From Ignavibacteria bacterium (GTDB taxonomy: Bacteria > Bacteroidota > Ignavibacteria > Kapaibacteriales > UBA2268), in contig JAERMQ010000007.1 in NCBI GenBank assembly GCA_016844745.1, positions 1 through 64,000 on the forward strand: a stretch of DNA of 64,000 nt, given 5' to 3'. Positions 34,600 to 43,605 of this stretch are shown one piece after another; positions within the stretch are counted from its first letter, which is position 1, and each line of letters begins with the position of its first letter. A program made the translations under genes and the position numbers. The notes beneath the pieces are model-generated. The model did not search any database and was not told the DNA's origin. It saw only the letters and a list, made by a program, of their open reading frames with translations.

Positions 34600-34752
34600 A
34601 GGCTTTTAGACTATTAGGCTTTTAGACTATTAGGCTTTTAGACTATTAGGCTTTTAGACTTTTAGACTATTAGACTATTAGACTATTAGGCTTTTAGACT
34701 ATTAGACTATTAGGCTTTTAGGCTTTTAGACTGATAGGTTTTAAACTGTTAG
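34600..34752. repeat. Tandem array of TTAGACTATTAGGCTT units
   Basis: A 16-nt unit and a shortened 9-nt unit (TTAGACTAT) alternate irregularly for about 150 bp. The array lies upstream of the TraB-like gene and downstream of the lipoprotein gene. It is too regular to be chance and too short in period to be CRISPR. Confidence 0.85.
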
Positions 34753-34795
34753 TATCCTTTCAGCAAACTAAGTTCTTAAGCAAATGAAAATTCTT

Positions 34796-36406
34796 TTACT
34801 CGATAGTTTCTTCCTCATATTCTGATTCTATTATGTAAACGGAACCTTTCAATCCTTCGATGTATTCATGTAATACCTTAGGTGCATTATTATACTTTGC
34901 CACAGTATTTATCTTGTTTTTCTCTAAAAGAATTTTTATATAAGACGCTTTTACAGCATAGGTAGTATTTTCCGTTGCAAATAATTTCGAACGAACAATA
35001 CCTATTAAATTTCCCGAATTATCGAAGACAGGACTGCCAGCCATCCCATCGGCATATACTGACGATATATGATATAATCTCCTATCGCCGAGATAACCGG
35101 ATTTTGAAGAAATTATTCCTTTCATGAGTTTTGGCTCTTCTCCCATGAATTCAATCATCGGGAATCCCAGTATATAAACTTCGTCGCCGGTTATATTATC
35201 CGTTTCAGTTATATTGTACTTCAATACCGGCAAAAAAACCGACGAATCCCTTAGCTTAATTAATGCCAAATCATTATCTTCATCATTAGCGATTAATTTG
35301 GCAGGATATTTTTTTGTGAAATTCCCATTAATGCCGCGTATATAGAATTTTGCGGATTTTTGAATATTTTTATAGGAAGTTGCAAGGTATCCTTTTTCGC
35401 CGATTGCAAAGCAAGTGCCTGAATGAATCTGCAATTTTGATTTTGTAATTTCGGGAAATAGCTGCTCGAATTTTTCTTCCCTATCCCCGAAAATAGCACG
35501 GAATGAGCCATTTTGAAATTTCACATATACATTTTCCTCGACGGATTTATTTCTGTTATACCAGTATGCTTTGAAAATATCAGGATTGGGTGTCGGTTTC
35601 AGTTTTGCCTTAATATCGAATAAATGCCATTCGGGTGAAAATAAATTCCGTTCGGAATCGGAATAAACGAGTATATAGCTGCCATCAGGCTGATGAATAC
35701 GGTAATATGTTGAAGAAATACTATCTTCCCCAACGACAGTTTCATATTTACCTTCGAACATTTCCTTTTTGTGCGTGAGCCATTGTTTTTCTAAGCTATC
35801 CTGGTTAAATTTATATGTTTCTAATTTATTGAGTTTATAAACTTTGGCATAAATACGCCACCCGGCTTGTGTTCTTTTTGATTTGACAATATCGATAATT
35901 TTAATTGCATTGCCACCCATTTTACGGGTTTCCTCAATAGCAGCTTTATAAATATCGGGATAAAGAAACATTTGTCCTGGCATCGTTTTAAGGTTACCGA
36001 TTTCCTCCGAACTATCCGGTAATTGCTCATTTAAAGAGTAAACATAAACAGGTTGATTTATATTTGCCGGTAAATGCTTTCGTTTTATCCAAACATCTGT
36101 TCCTACGCGGTAGCAGCCGGCACTGCTTAGAATAATAAGAATTACGAATATTTTGAGTAAAGTATTAAAAAATGTAATTCCTGCGAATGTTGGAATCCCC
36201 AAAATAATATTGGATTCCTGGGTTCGAGACTGTGTGTATACTCGGCTTGGGTTGTCATTCTGAGCGTAGCGAAGAATCTTCTTGCTAAATCTGATAAATT
36301 CTGTTTTTATGACTACCCAAAACTCTTTCATTCTTTTTGGAAAAATGTAGAATTGATGCTGATCTAGGATGTTCATCATTATTTCTTTCTTCAAAACTAC
36401 AAACAT
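34796..36406 (-). CDS. Lipoprotein with degenerate trypsin-like (HtrA-type) domain
   Basis: The 536-codon frame has a lipobox ILSSAGC (Cys 98 of the frame) after a hydrophobic segment, so the mature protein begins there. A central domain (about 100-320) is followed by a trypsin-like fold (about 328-490): SGTCFAIGEKGYLATSY, then NDEDNDLALIKL with D379, and DGMAGSPVFDNSGNLIGIV. The expected catalytic His is K346 and the expected Ser is A456, so it should be inactive as a protease and may act as a binding or scaffold domain. The first 80 codons include a translated palindromic repeat (RYAQNDNPSRVYTQSRTQES). The true start is therefore uncertain; ATG at 36331 is one option. Confidence 0.7.
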   Translation of the reverse strand: MFVVLKKEIMMNILDQHQFYIFPKRMKEFWVVIKTEFIRFSKKILRYAQNDNPSRVYTQSRTQESNIILGIPTFAGITFFNTLLKIFVILIILSSAGCYRVGTDVWIKRKHLPANINQPVYVYSLNEQLPDSSEEIGNLKTMPGQMFLYPDIYKAAIEETRKMGGNAIKIIDIVKSKRTQAGWRIYAKVYKLNKLETYKFNQDSLEKQWLTHKKEMFEGKYETVVGEDSISSTYYRIHQPDGSYILVYSDSERNLFSPEWHLFDIKAKLKPTPNPDIFKAYWYNRNKSVEENVYVKFQNGSFRAIFGDREEKFEQLFPEITKSKLQIHSGTCFAIGEKGYLATSYKNIQKSAKFYIRGINGNFTKKYPAKLIANDEDNDLALIKLRDSSVFLPVLKYNITETDNITGDEVYILGFPMIEFMGEEPKLMKGIISSKSGYLGDRRLYHISSVYADGMAGSPVFDNSGNLIGIVRSKLFATENTTYAVKASYIKILLEKNKINTVAKYNNAPKVLHEYIEGLKGSVYIIESEYEEETIE

Positions 36407-36534
36407 CTTATGTTAAAGAAGATTCTTCACTTCGTTCAGAATGACATACTTCTGGATTTCTAATAATTTCTCGTTTTGTCGTAAAACTTGAAATGTTGCA
36501 AACGGGGATTCCTGCATTCGCAGGAATGACATTG
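36167..36534. repeat. Composite of two palindrome families overlapping a gene start
   Basis: A CCTGCGAATGTTGGAATCCC element (36167-36235), a split TGTCATTCTGAGCGTAGCGA/TTCACTTCGTTCAGAATGAC pair (36253-36450) and a final GGGGATTCCTGCATTCGCAG (36505-36534) are nested. The outer and inner cores pair across the 5' end of the lipoprotein frame. Confidence 0.7.
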
Positions 36535-36579
36535 TGTAATTTATTAGTATCACATTTCAAATAATTATTCATAAATTTC

Positions 36580-37266
36580 TCAGAAAAAATCTTTCCAAAT
36601 TCTAAGCGGCTGCAGATAACCTACCTGAACAGCGCACAGATAAAGTAAAAAAAGAAGTGTCGAATATACTGCAATATTGCTCCTGGGTGAGTCGGAAAAA
36701 AATTTCAATGCTGAACCTAAGGATTTCTTAGGTGTGAATTTCCCACCGCTGATATCGACAAGAGAAAACATTTCATCTATTGCAAGATGAGTGAGATATC
36801 CGAGAAGGGCGCTTACTCCCGCAAGGTAATAAAGTTTGTCCGGGCTATGACGGAACGCAAGGAAAATCCCACATGCCCAGATGACAGCCATCGGTATGCT
36901 GTGGAACATACCGCGATGAAAAGTGAAACGCTTAATTAATTCACGGATACCGTAACGGGCTAGCAGAAAAACTCCAAATGCTACTAACAATATACGAGAG
37001 GGTGACATCAATGTATAATGCAGCGACTGAAGCGCAAATACCGGCAATAACATACTGAAAATCCCGACGACGAATTCCGCTGGCTTGCTGACCGGACTAT
37101 CGATATCCGGCAATACACCTCCGAAAATACAGACCAATCCTACTGCCGATGCATCCTCAATAGGAGTATGAAATAAAAAATAACTTGCTACGCTGCAGCC
37201 GATTCCTACAGCCGCAGCACCTCCCAAATGTTGACCGAAACTACCCATAAATTCCAAATTAAACAA
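36580..37266 (-). CDS. YdjM-like membrane-bound metal-dependent hydrolase family (PF04307)
   Basis: This 228-aa multi-pass membrane protein has the PF04307 signature: GQHLGGAAAVG with the N-terminal His, GGVLPDIDSP (two Asp), FHRGMFHSIP and GYLTHLAIDEM. These His/Asp residues form a likely metal site as in other family members (E. coli YdjM is an SOS-regulated relative). Five or six hydrophobic segments are visible. An ATG at 37248 (MGSFGQH) is an alternative start. The biological role is unknown. It is divergent from the T9SS cargo gene at 37474. Confidence 0.85.
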   Translation of the reverse strand: MFNLEFMGSFGQHLGGAAAVGIGCSVASYFLFHTPIEDASAVGLVCIFGGVLPDIDSPVSKPAEFVVGIFSMLLPVFALQSLHYTLMSPSRILLVAFGVFLLARYGIRELIKRFTFHRGMFHSIPMAVIWACGIFLAFRHSPDKLYYLAGVSALLGYLTHLAIDEMFSLVDISGGKFTPKKSLGSALKFFSDSPRSNIAVYSTLLFLLYLCAVQVGYLQPLRIWKDFF

Positions 37267-37473
37267 TTAACATTTGATAAAAACGTTGTGACATGAAAAT
37301 AATTTGATGAATTTTGAAAATTTATATGGTTTTAAATATCATAAAAAAATTGTAATTTAACATGTTTAAAACTCGTGTTTTGGATTTTATTCTACGTAGC
37401 TTGCTACGTTTATATATTAATTGTGTTTTTCATCTGCCGGTTTAAGCAGAGTAGAATAAAAGGAAGAATAAAA

Positions 37474-39657
37474 ATGAAACTTAAATATGTACTTCTTATT
37501 TTAATTTTCGTTGCTATTGATGTCAATGCACAAAATTATTTCATGGTTAAGAAAACCGGCTCCGAGCCGGAATATATCTACACTTCCAAAGGAAAAACAT
37601 TACTTGGAAGACCCTCGAACGATGTTTTGTCCCAGATATGGCAATTGCCTTTTGAATGGACTTTTTACGGGAAAAAGGTAAGCAAATTCCGTGTTAGCGA
37701 CAATGGTTATATTACTTTCGATACCACTGAGAAAGTAAGTAAGAATAAAGCTATGACTTTACCCAATCCATCCGCACCAAAAAATGCTATTTTTGCTTTC
37801 TGGTGCGACCTTGAATTAAAGCCTATAGATAATAATTTAAACAAACCTACCGAAGTGCGCGATTTTATTTATACTACTCCTGACGACACTGTTTACGTAA
37901 TTCAATGGTTTTCTGCATCGCCATACAAAAAAAACATTACGAATTTTAATTTTCTATATTTTGCAATAAGAATATACAAATCCGGCAAATTCGATGTAAT
38001 CTGGAATTACGGCAGAACGACTGATTTTATGACTGCTACTATCGGCTGCCAGAATAGCGACGGCTCGGTCGGATTTATGGCTGACGGCAGCCCGGAAATG
38101 GATATACCTTTTCCCGGAGCAAGCTATACCGGTAATGAACAGGATATAATTTTTATGTTTATTGAAGGTATGCAACCTGACCTGGACTTGATGATGGTTT
38201 CTTCACCTTTGAAAAGCCGATGCGTTAAAGGCGAAACCCTGTCAATAGATGGTAAGTTGGCAAATTACGGAAAGCAAACTATTACTTCGCTTACAATCAA
38301 TTATTCAATTGATGGCGGCAACACAATTTCTTATAATATACCTAAAACGACGATTGATTCTTGCGGGGGTGTCTATAGCTTTAAACATCCGACAAAATTT
38401 ACACCTTCTGAAGCCGGAAAATTGTATGAAATTAAGATGTGGGCATCCAACTTAAATGGTCAGGATGACCAAAATAATTCTAATGATTTTTTGATTAAAA
38501 ACGTTTTTGCAAATAACGGGACGAATTCTACAAAGTACACTTTATTGGAACAAGGCACTGCCGGTTGGTCAGGCTATGCCCCGGACGGTCAATTGATTAT
38601 TAGGGATATACTTAAAGATATAAAAAATATTATTTATTGCTCCCATCACAATTTGGATTCAATGAATAATCCGCAAAGCGATTCAATCAACAAAGCATAT
38701 CTTATCGCAAGCGGATTTCCGTATGGGATGATAGACAGGACTATTTTTTCCGGTCAGCTTACGCCCGGTATCCCCAAAGAATCCTGGCGAAATTCTATAA
38801 ATCAAAGATTACAAGCGCCTGCAGCTGCTGCTCTGGATATTGAAGCAATTTATGATGATAATACCAGGAAATTAAATTACCAGGTTAATTGCAATTTTTC
38901 TGACTTCGCTTATGGCGATATTCGAATTGTGACATATATTATTGAAGATAACGTTAGAGGCAGGGATATCCCCGATTGCTTCTCACAGCGAAATTATTAC
39001 AGTAAGCAAAATAATACTCCGGCAGGGGGTTCCAGCCATGAATTGTACGAACAGCCTGATGTAATGGTTGGATATTGGCATCATAATGTTGTCCGTTCGG
39101 CTCCAAGCGGTGTATGGGGGGCAAAGGGTATTATTCCGAATTTAGTTAAACCGGATGAAAAATATTCCCAGAGCTTTCAATATACTCTGCCAAACGTAAC
39201 GAATATTTCATTTACCGGTACTAAAGTTAACAATCAATACCGCTCAACAGAATCCGGGCAAGGCATGAACAAACCTGGTAATACGAAAATTATAGCATTC
39301 CTTTATTATTATGATGATGATGCTAAGAAGTGCGAAATAATAAATTCAATCTCTAAGGATATACCTTATTCAACATTTGTTGAAGAAGGTATTCAAAATA
39401 AAAAAACAGTTGAAATATATCCAAATCCGGCATCAGGATTCACTACACTTGAATTTGCTATGGAATCCGGGCAATCAGCAGAAATTGTGATATTGAATCA
39501 ATTAGGCGAAACTGTGATGGTTTTGAGCAATTCAATATTTACAAAAGGTGTTCATCATCTTGTATTTGACGCAGACCTTTTATCCTCCGGTGTATACTTT
39601 GCCAGAATCAGAACAGTTGTGCGTTCACATACTATAAGTTTCGTTGTTGACAATTGA
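37474..39657 (+). CDS. Secreted Omp28-like protein with T9SS sorting domain
   Basis: The start is ATG 37474 after AAAAGGAAGAATAAAA; an upstream ATG 33 codons earlier encodes a spurious hydrophobic stretch. The 727-aa product has the signal KLKYVLLILIFVAIDVNAQ. A beta-rich N-terminal part (FRVSDNGYITFDTTE, FAFWCDLELKP) resembles proteins with jellyroll folds. A domain near 360-540 of the mature chain (TLLEQGTAGWSGYAPDGQ, then IIYCSHHN) resembles the Omp28 group but lacks its CxxC. The C-terminus (IYPNPASGFTTLEF, ILNQLGETVM, LSSGVYFARIRT) is a type IX sorting domain. It is the second Omp28-like T9SS cargo in the window. Confidence 0.8.
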   Translation: MKLKYVLLILIFVAIDVNAQNYFMVKKTGSEPEYIYTSKGKTLLGRPSNDVLSQIWQLPFEWTFYGKKVSKFRVSDNGYITFDTTEKVSKNKAMTLPNPSAPKNAIFAFWCDLELKPIDNNLNKPTEVRDFIYTTPDDTVYVIQWFSASPYKKNITNFNFLYFAIRIYKSGKFDVIWNYGRTTDFMTATIGCQNSDGSVGFMADGSPEMDIPFPGASYTGNEQDIIFMFIEGMQPDLDLMMVSSPLKSRCVKGETLSIDGKLANYGKQTITSLTINYSIDGGNTISYNIPKTTIDSCGGVYSFKHPTKFTPSEAGKLYEIKMWASNLNGQDDQNNSNDFLIKNVFANNGTNSTKYTLLEQGTAGWSGYAPDGQLIIRDILKDIKNIIYCSHHNLDSMNNPQSDSINKAYLIASGFPYGMIDRTIFSGQLTPGIPKESWRNSINQRLQAPAAAALDIEAIYDDNTRKLNYQVNCNFSDFAYGDIRIVTYIIEDNVRGRDIPDCFSQRNYYSKQNNTPAGGSSHELYEQPDVMVGYWHHNVVRSAPSGVWGAKGIIPNLVKPDEKYSQSFQYTLPNVTNISFTGTKVNNQYRSTESGQGMNKPGNTKIIAFLYYYDDDAKKCEIINSISKDIPYSTFVEEGIQNKKTVEIYPNPASGFTTLEFAMESGQSAEIVILNQLGETVMVLSNSIFTKGVHHLVFDADLLSSGVYFARIRTVVRSHTISFVVDN

Positions 39658-39703
39658 AAATTCACCATATAATTAAACTGATTATAGAGAGAACTAATAA
39701 ATG

Positions 39704-39787
39704 GAAGAATGTCATTCAGAGCGAAGCGAAGAATCCAGTCCCAATGCTGTTTCCGGATTCTTCGCTCAGCTCTGAATGACATTCTTT
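39704..39787. repeat. Dispersed palindrome (GTCATTCAGAGCGAAGCGAA family)
   Basis: The left arm GAATGTCATTCAGAGCGAAG and right arm CTCTGAATGACATTC are near complements. It lies between the T9SS cargo gene and the first Yip1-like gene and may serve as a terminator. Confidence 0.8.
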
Positions 39788-39877
39788 TTGACTTATAAAA
39801 TGTCTCGAATCCAAAAATTCATATAAATTTAAATGTAATAATTTAAAAATTTTCATCATTGATAAAGGAGAAACATA

Positions 39878-40687
39878 ATGGAAGAAGAAAATTACACAGT
39901 TACTCAAAATGAGCCTGAAGAAGAATTAGATTTCTTTTCAAAGGTAACGGGAGTATTCTCGTCACCATCGGCAACCTTTGGAAGCATGGCAAAGTTTAAG
40001 CTGAGAGCGTCCGATTATTTATTACCCATCATAATTTTCATTATCGGCGCACTTTTAGCAAATTACCTGATGATGAATAATCCTACGATACACGATGAGA
40101 TGATGAATAAGCAAAAAGAGCAAATCAAAAAGTCGATGGATGAGCAGGTACAAAAGGGTAAAATGTCGCAAAAGGAAGCAGATTCTCAAATGGAAAAAAT
40201 AAATGAGAGTATGGACCAAACCGGCAGTACACAGATGATTTTCGCAATGATAGGCATAGTATTCGGCTCGGTTATTTATTTCGTTATCATTGCTTTCTTT
40301 TTTATGTTGATTGCACGTTACGCCCTCGGAGGAACGGGCACTTATACTGCTTCAATGATAGCATATTCTATGCCTGCATATATTGCCTTCATTCAGACAA
40401 TCATAGTTTTATTAATTTCAATTACCACAGATAAAATGATTACCGGTATTCATTTAGCCTATTTCCTGAATATAGATACCCAGACTGTTACGGGAGGAAT
40501 CCTGAGTAAATTCGACCCGTTTTCGATTTGGTATTGGTATGCAATTTCAGTTGGGTATGCCAAGCTGTTCAAGTCCGAAAATACTAAGAAGTATGTAATT
40601 ACAATAATGGGAATTTGGCTTGCATTTGGTATTTTAATGGTAGTAGCCAGCCAGTATATTTCGTTTTTGAAGTGGTTTATAAGGTAA
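39878..40687 (+). CDS. Yip1-family membrane protein, paralogue 1
   Basis: This 269-aa integral membrane protein has an acidic N-terminus (EEENYTVTQNEPEEELDFFS), the conserved VTGVFSSPSATFGSMAK motif, five hydrophobic segments (about 48-65, 118-145, 155-180, 205-225 and 235-260), and a Lys/Glu/Gln-rich loop (about 76-112). The Yip1 domain is found in small transporters and trafficking proteins; its role in bacteria is unknown. It has a clear AAAGGAG leader. A close paralogue follows at 40963, separated by a terminator and a palindrome, so the pair arose by tandem duplication. Confidence 0.8.
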   Translation: MEEENYTVTQNEPEEELDFFSKVTGVFSSPSATFGSMAKFKLRASDYLLPIIIFIIGALLANYLMMNNPTIHDEMMNKQKEQIKKSMDEQVQKGKMSQKEADSQMEKINESMDQTGSTQMIFAMIGIVFGSVIYFVIIAFFFMLIARYALGGTGTYTASMIAYSMPAYIAFIQTIIVLLISITTDKMITGIHLAYFLNIDTQTVTGGILSKFDPFSIWYWYAISVGYAKLFKSENTKKYVITIMGIWLAFGILMVVASQYISFLKWFIR

Positions 40688-40700
40688 GCTTGATTTATAA

Positions 40701-40733
40701 AGACATCCAATATTTGGAAAATATTGGATGTCT
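40701..40733 (+). terminator. Rho-independent terminator of the first Yip1-like gene
   Basis: Perfect 14-bp arms AGACATCCAATATT (40701-40714) and AATATTGGATGTCT (40720-40733) with a 5-nt loop TGGAA are followed by TTTTC. It is 14 bp after the stop codon. Confidence 0.9.
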
Positions 40734-40750
40734 TTTCAATTCTATTTATT

Positions 40751-40877
40751 ATTAGAGACCTCTAAAAAATGTCATTCTGAACTTGTTTCAGAATCCATAA
40801 ACCGCACTGGGAGTGGATTCTGAAACAAGTTCAGAATGACAATCATGATAATTTAATTATTTTTCAGAGGTCTCTAT
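40751..40877. repeat. Long palindrome with AGAGACCTCT outer ends
   Basis: Outer arms AGAGACCTCT and AGAGGTCTCT bracket inner arms GTCATTCTGAACTTGTTTCA and TGAAACAAGTTCAGAATGAC. It is the largest member of the GTCATTCTGAAC family here, at about 125 bp. The outer ends look like terminal inverted repeats. Confidence 0.85.
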
Positions 40878-40962
40878 TAATTTACTTATCCTAAAGTAAA
40901 AATGTTTAAGTTTCAACTTTAATAAATGCCTTCTTTATAAAATAATCCATTGGAGTATTGAA

Positions 40963-41784
40963 ATGGAAGAAGAGAAAAACGAAATCATTCCGAATGAACA
41001 GAAAGAAAGCGAAGGTTTGAATTTCTTTGCTAATGTCAAAGGTATCATCACATCGCCATCCGCAACCTTTGAAAGTATTGCCAAGCATAAACTTGAAAAT
41101 GTTGATTACTTTATACCATTAGTCCTGTTTAGTATTAGTTTCATTATTACGATATTTATAATATTAAATGATCCTAAATTAAGAGAGGAATATTTACCCT
41201 ATAAAAATGAACAAATCAAAAAAGAACTCGACCTTAAGGTAAAAAAAGGTGAATTATCACAAAAAGAAGCAGATTCCATTAGTGAAACTATGAATGACAA
41301 TGAGAACGGGATTGTAAAAAATTCAATGCATCCAATATTTATAGTTTATATAATTGGTGGTACTTTTTTTATTGTTGTCATTGGTTTTCTGATTTTCTCA
41401 TACTTATTTATGTTATTTGTTCGTTATGCTCTTGGAGGTAGCGGAAGTTTTCATTCCTCAATGGTCGCTTTTTCGATGCCCTTATATATAGTATTCATAG
41501 ATTTTATAATTTTTTTACTTTATTATTTATTTACAAATCAAATATTTGTAGGAATTAATTTAGCATTCTTTTTTAATATCGATATCAATACATTTACCGG
41601 AGGTATCCTGTCAATTATAGACCTTGTCGATATTTGGTATTTGTATGTATTTTCTGTCGGTTACGCCAAATTATTTAAATCCGGTTATACAAAGAAATAT
41701 GTAATTACTTTTATGGGAATTTGGTTAACTTTATATATACTTATTATAATCTTAAGACACTATTTCCCGACTGTAGGTTGGTAG
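40963..41784 (+). CDS. Yip1-family membrane protein, paralogue 2
   Basis: This 273-aa paralogue of the gene at 39878 shares SPSATFESIAK, the QIKKELDLKVKKGELSQKEA loop, FMLFVRYALGGSGSFHSSMV and the C-terminal KKYVITFMGIWLT. Its sequence is more AT-rich and more diverged in the membrane parts, showing relaxed or different selection since duplication. A GGAGTATTGAA leader precedes the ATG. It is 48 bp upstream of the uracil-glycosylase-like gene on the same strand. Confidence 0.78.
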   Translation: MEEEKNEIIPNEQKESEGLNFFANVKGIITSPSATFESIAKHKLENVDYFIPLVLFSISFIITIFIILNDPKLREEYLPYKNEQIKKELDLKVKKGELSQKEADSISETMNDNENGIVKNSMHPIFIVYIIGGTFFIVVIGFLIFSYLFMLFVRYALGGSGSFHSSMVAFSMPLYIVFIDFIIFLLYYLFTNQIFVGINLAFFFNIDINTFTGGILSIIDLVDIWYLYVFSVGYAKLFKSGYTKKYVITFMGIWLTLYILIIILRHYFPTVGW

Positions 41785-41832
41785 TGTTCCTGAAAAAGAA
41801 AGAGCGTAAAAATAAAATAAACTGAGGCTAAT

Positions 41833-42417
41833 ATGGATGAACTCGATTTTTATCAATACCTGTTTGAATTAACTAACGTAGCATTTAATCAAAGTATTAT
41901 CAAAAAAATACAGGAGAAATTGGAGAAAAAATGGAATTATGCTTTGTCGGCGACTAAGTTTAATAAGGGAAAGGATGTTTTCTGCGGAATATATTGGTCA
42001 TTAAAGCCTGATGAGAGTTATTACCCCCAGAAAGATTACACTAAAATCGAAGATAATGGCGCTTATGAATACTTATTCGTAAAGCAGAATGGTGAACTGA
42101 TTGAGAAATATTTTAATATCATACCGGAAACGATGGGCGAGTTTAATTATACAAATTTCTGCTTCTTCAAAAGTCCGAACAAATCCTATTTATTTGATTA
42201 TGACCTTGATTTATGCTCACATTTGTTTGTCGAATATATTGAATATATCAAACCTCAAAGGCTGATTGTTTTCGGAACGTCTTTGGAGGAGCGTATGAAA
42301 AGGATGCGCCTTGAAACAAAAGTCATGGGAATTAAATTACTTATTTTACCTCATCCACGCGAAAGGTTAAGTGCGGAAGAGAGGCTCCAGGCATGGCTGA
42401 GGGAATTGAATTACTAA
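41833..42417 (+). CDS. Uracil-DNA-glycosylase-superfamily-like protein (tentative)
   Basis: This 194-aa soluble protein has a C-terminal half resembling the UDG superfamily fold: FNYTNFCFFKSPN, then IKPQRLIVFGTSLEERMKRM and LLILPHPRERLSAEE. These parallel the N-terminal Asn loop, the K/P-x-x-I-V-x-x-G strand and the H-P-containing loop of glycosylases. Catalytic Asp or His residues are not clearly conserved, so activity is uncertain. The last two sense codons (AAT TAC) and the stop TAA are part of a heptamer repeat that continues for about 120 bp. Confidence 0.45.
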   Translation: MDELDFYQYLFELTNVAFNQSIIKKIQEKLEKKWNYALSATKFNKGKDVFCGIYWSLKPDESYYPQKDYTKIEDNGAYEYLFVKQNGELIEKYFNIIPETMGEFNYTNFCFFKSPNKSYLFDYDLDLCSHLFVEYIEYIKPQRLIVFGTSLEERMKRMRLETKVMGIKLLILPHPRERLSAEERLQAWLRELNY

Positions 42418-42536
42418 TTACTAATTACTAATTACTAATTACTAATTACTAATTACTAATTACGAATTACGAATTATGAATTATGAATTATGAATTACGA
42501 ATTACGAATTACGAATTATGAATTACTAATTACGAA
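42409..42536 (+). repeat. AATTACT/AATTACG heptamer array starting in a stop codon
   Basis: About 18 tandem heptads (AATTACT, then AATTACG, AATTATG) begin at 42409 with codons AAT TAC TAA of the preceding gene. They read in sense orientation with that gene. A smaller set (AATTGTC, AATGGTT, AATGGTC) lies at about 42616-42647. Confidence 0.9.
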
Positions 42537-42664
42537 ATTAAAAATTTTGAATATTTGTTGACCATACATGGGCTTTGGATTGTTATACAAGACGCTTCCC
42601 AGCGATGCGATTTTTAAATTGTCAATTGTCAATGGTTAATGGTCAATGAAAAATAGAAGATTAA

Positions 42665-42783
42665 GGGGGCTTCTAAAAATTGTCATTCTGAGCGAAGCGA
42701 AGAATCCAGTTTTCTTTAAAATCAACAAGATAGATTCTTCGCTTCGCTCAGAATGACAGTCTAAATTGAATTTTTAGAACCCA
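42665..42783. repeat. Dispersed palindrome (GTCATTCTGAGCGAAGCGAA family)
   Basis: The arms GTCATTCTGAGCGAAGCGAA and TTCGCTTCGCTCAGAATGAC are perfect complements. The flanks GGGGGCTTCTAAAAA and TTTTTAGAACCC give outer inverted ends. The full 42418-42789 gap is filled by repeats and has no gene. Confidence 0.85.
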
Positions 42784-42789
42784 CCATAA

Positions 42790-43422
42790 TTAAATTTGCT
42801 TACTATATTTAGCGAAATAAGACAGGAAGACTGCTTTCAGGGAGTCGTGATTTTCCAGATGATGAACCTTTAGATTGCACTGCTCGGCAGATTTGATATT
42901 AATTATCGAATCATCGATAAATAAGGTCTCGGCAGGATTTAACTGTCGTTCCTTTATTACAAGTTCGAAAATATGCGGGTCAGGCTTCACCATTCCCAAA
43001 CGATAAGAAAAATAGTGCTGCTCAAACAAAGCGAACATTTCCCTACATTCCTGTTCGAAATAATCGTAGTGAATCTCGCTCGTATTCGAAAGAAGAAATA
43101 TCCTGCCTATGCTTTCAAACTTCTCCAAAATAGCAATTGAGTCGTCATATAATCCAACCAATGTGAGATTCCATGCGGCGTCGAAATCCTTATCGGAAAT
43201 TGATAAGCCGTATTCCACCTTCATTCCTTGCCTAAATTCGATTGATGTTATTAAGCCGGCTTCATAATGCTCAATTAGCTCGGCAGCTGCAGCAGGAAAA
43301 TCGAAAACCAATTCCAACGGTTTATTGGTTAATACTGCAAACCGCTCGAATGTACGTTCGGGAGCAATACGGTAAAGTACGTTTCCGAAATCGAAAATAA
43401 AGTTTTTAATCATGTTTTCCAT
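42790..43422 (-). CDS. HAD-superfamily (YihX-like) phosphatase
   Basis: This 210-aa hydrolase is of the HAD-IA type with motif I FDFGNVLYRI (nucleophile D11), motif II FLLSNTSE (about 109-116), motif III lysine in GMVKPDPHIFELV, and motif IV LFIDDSIINI. Asn and Val after the first Asp follow the pattern of YihX (alpha-glucose-1-phosphatase) rather than DxDGT enzymes. ATG at 43413 has a better-placed GGAAAAC leader and may be the start. A substrate cannot be named. It is separated from the Nudix gene by a 183-bp AT-rich gap. Confidence 0.85.
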   Translation of the reverse strand: MENMIKNFIFDFGNVLYRIAPERTFERFAVLTNKPLELVFDFPAAAAELIEHYEAGLITSIEFRQGMKVEYGLSISDKDFDAAWNLTLVGLYDDSIAILEKFESIGRIFLLSNTSEIHYDYFEQECREMFALFEQHYFSYRLGMVKPDPHIFELVIKERQLNPAETLFIDDSIINIKSAEQCNLKVHHLENHDSLKAVFLSYFAKYSKQI

Positions 43423-43605
43423 TTGTACTTAAAGATTTTTCATTTTGTTAAGATATTTTCAATTTACAATTTTACAATTTTCATTTAATTTCTAATTTTA
43501 CAATGATAAATTAAGCATTTAAAATTTAAAATTCATTGAAAATTGATAATTAAAATATTGTAAATTTCAACTTAAATCATAAGAAATCAATTTATTTTCA
43601 AAAAA

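Noticed and set aside
34600-34752. CRISPR array
   Set aside because: Units are contiguous with no unique spacers, and no cas genes were seen in the window.
37375-37473. Extended start of the T9SS cargo at 37375
   Set aside because: The extension is a hydrophobic run of another kind, and a good ribosome site and signal peptide start at 37474.
42409-42536. CRISPR array
   Set aside because: The period is 7 nt with no spacers, so it is a simple heptamer array.
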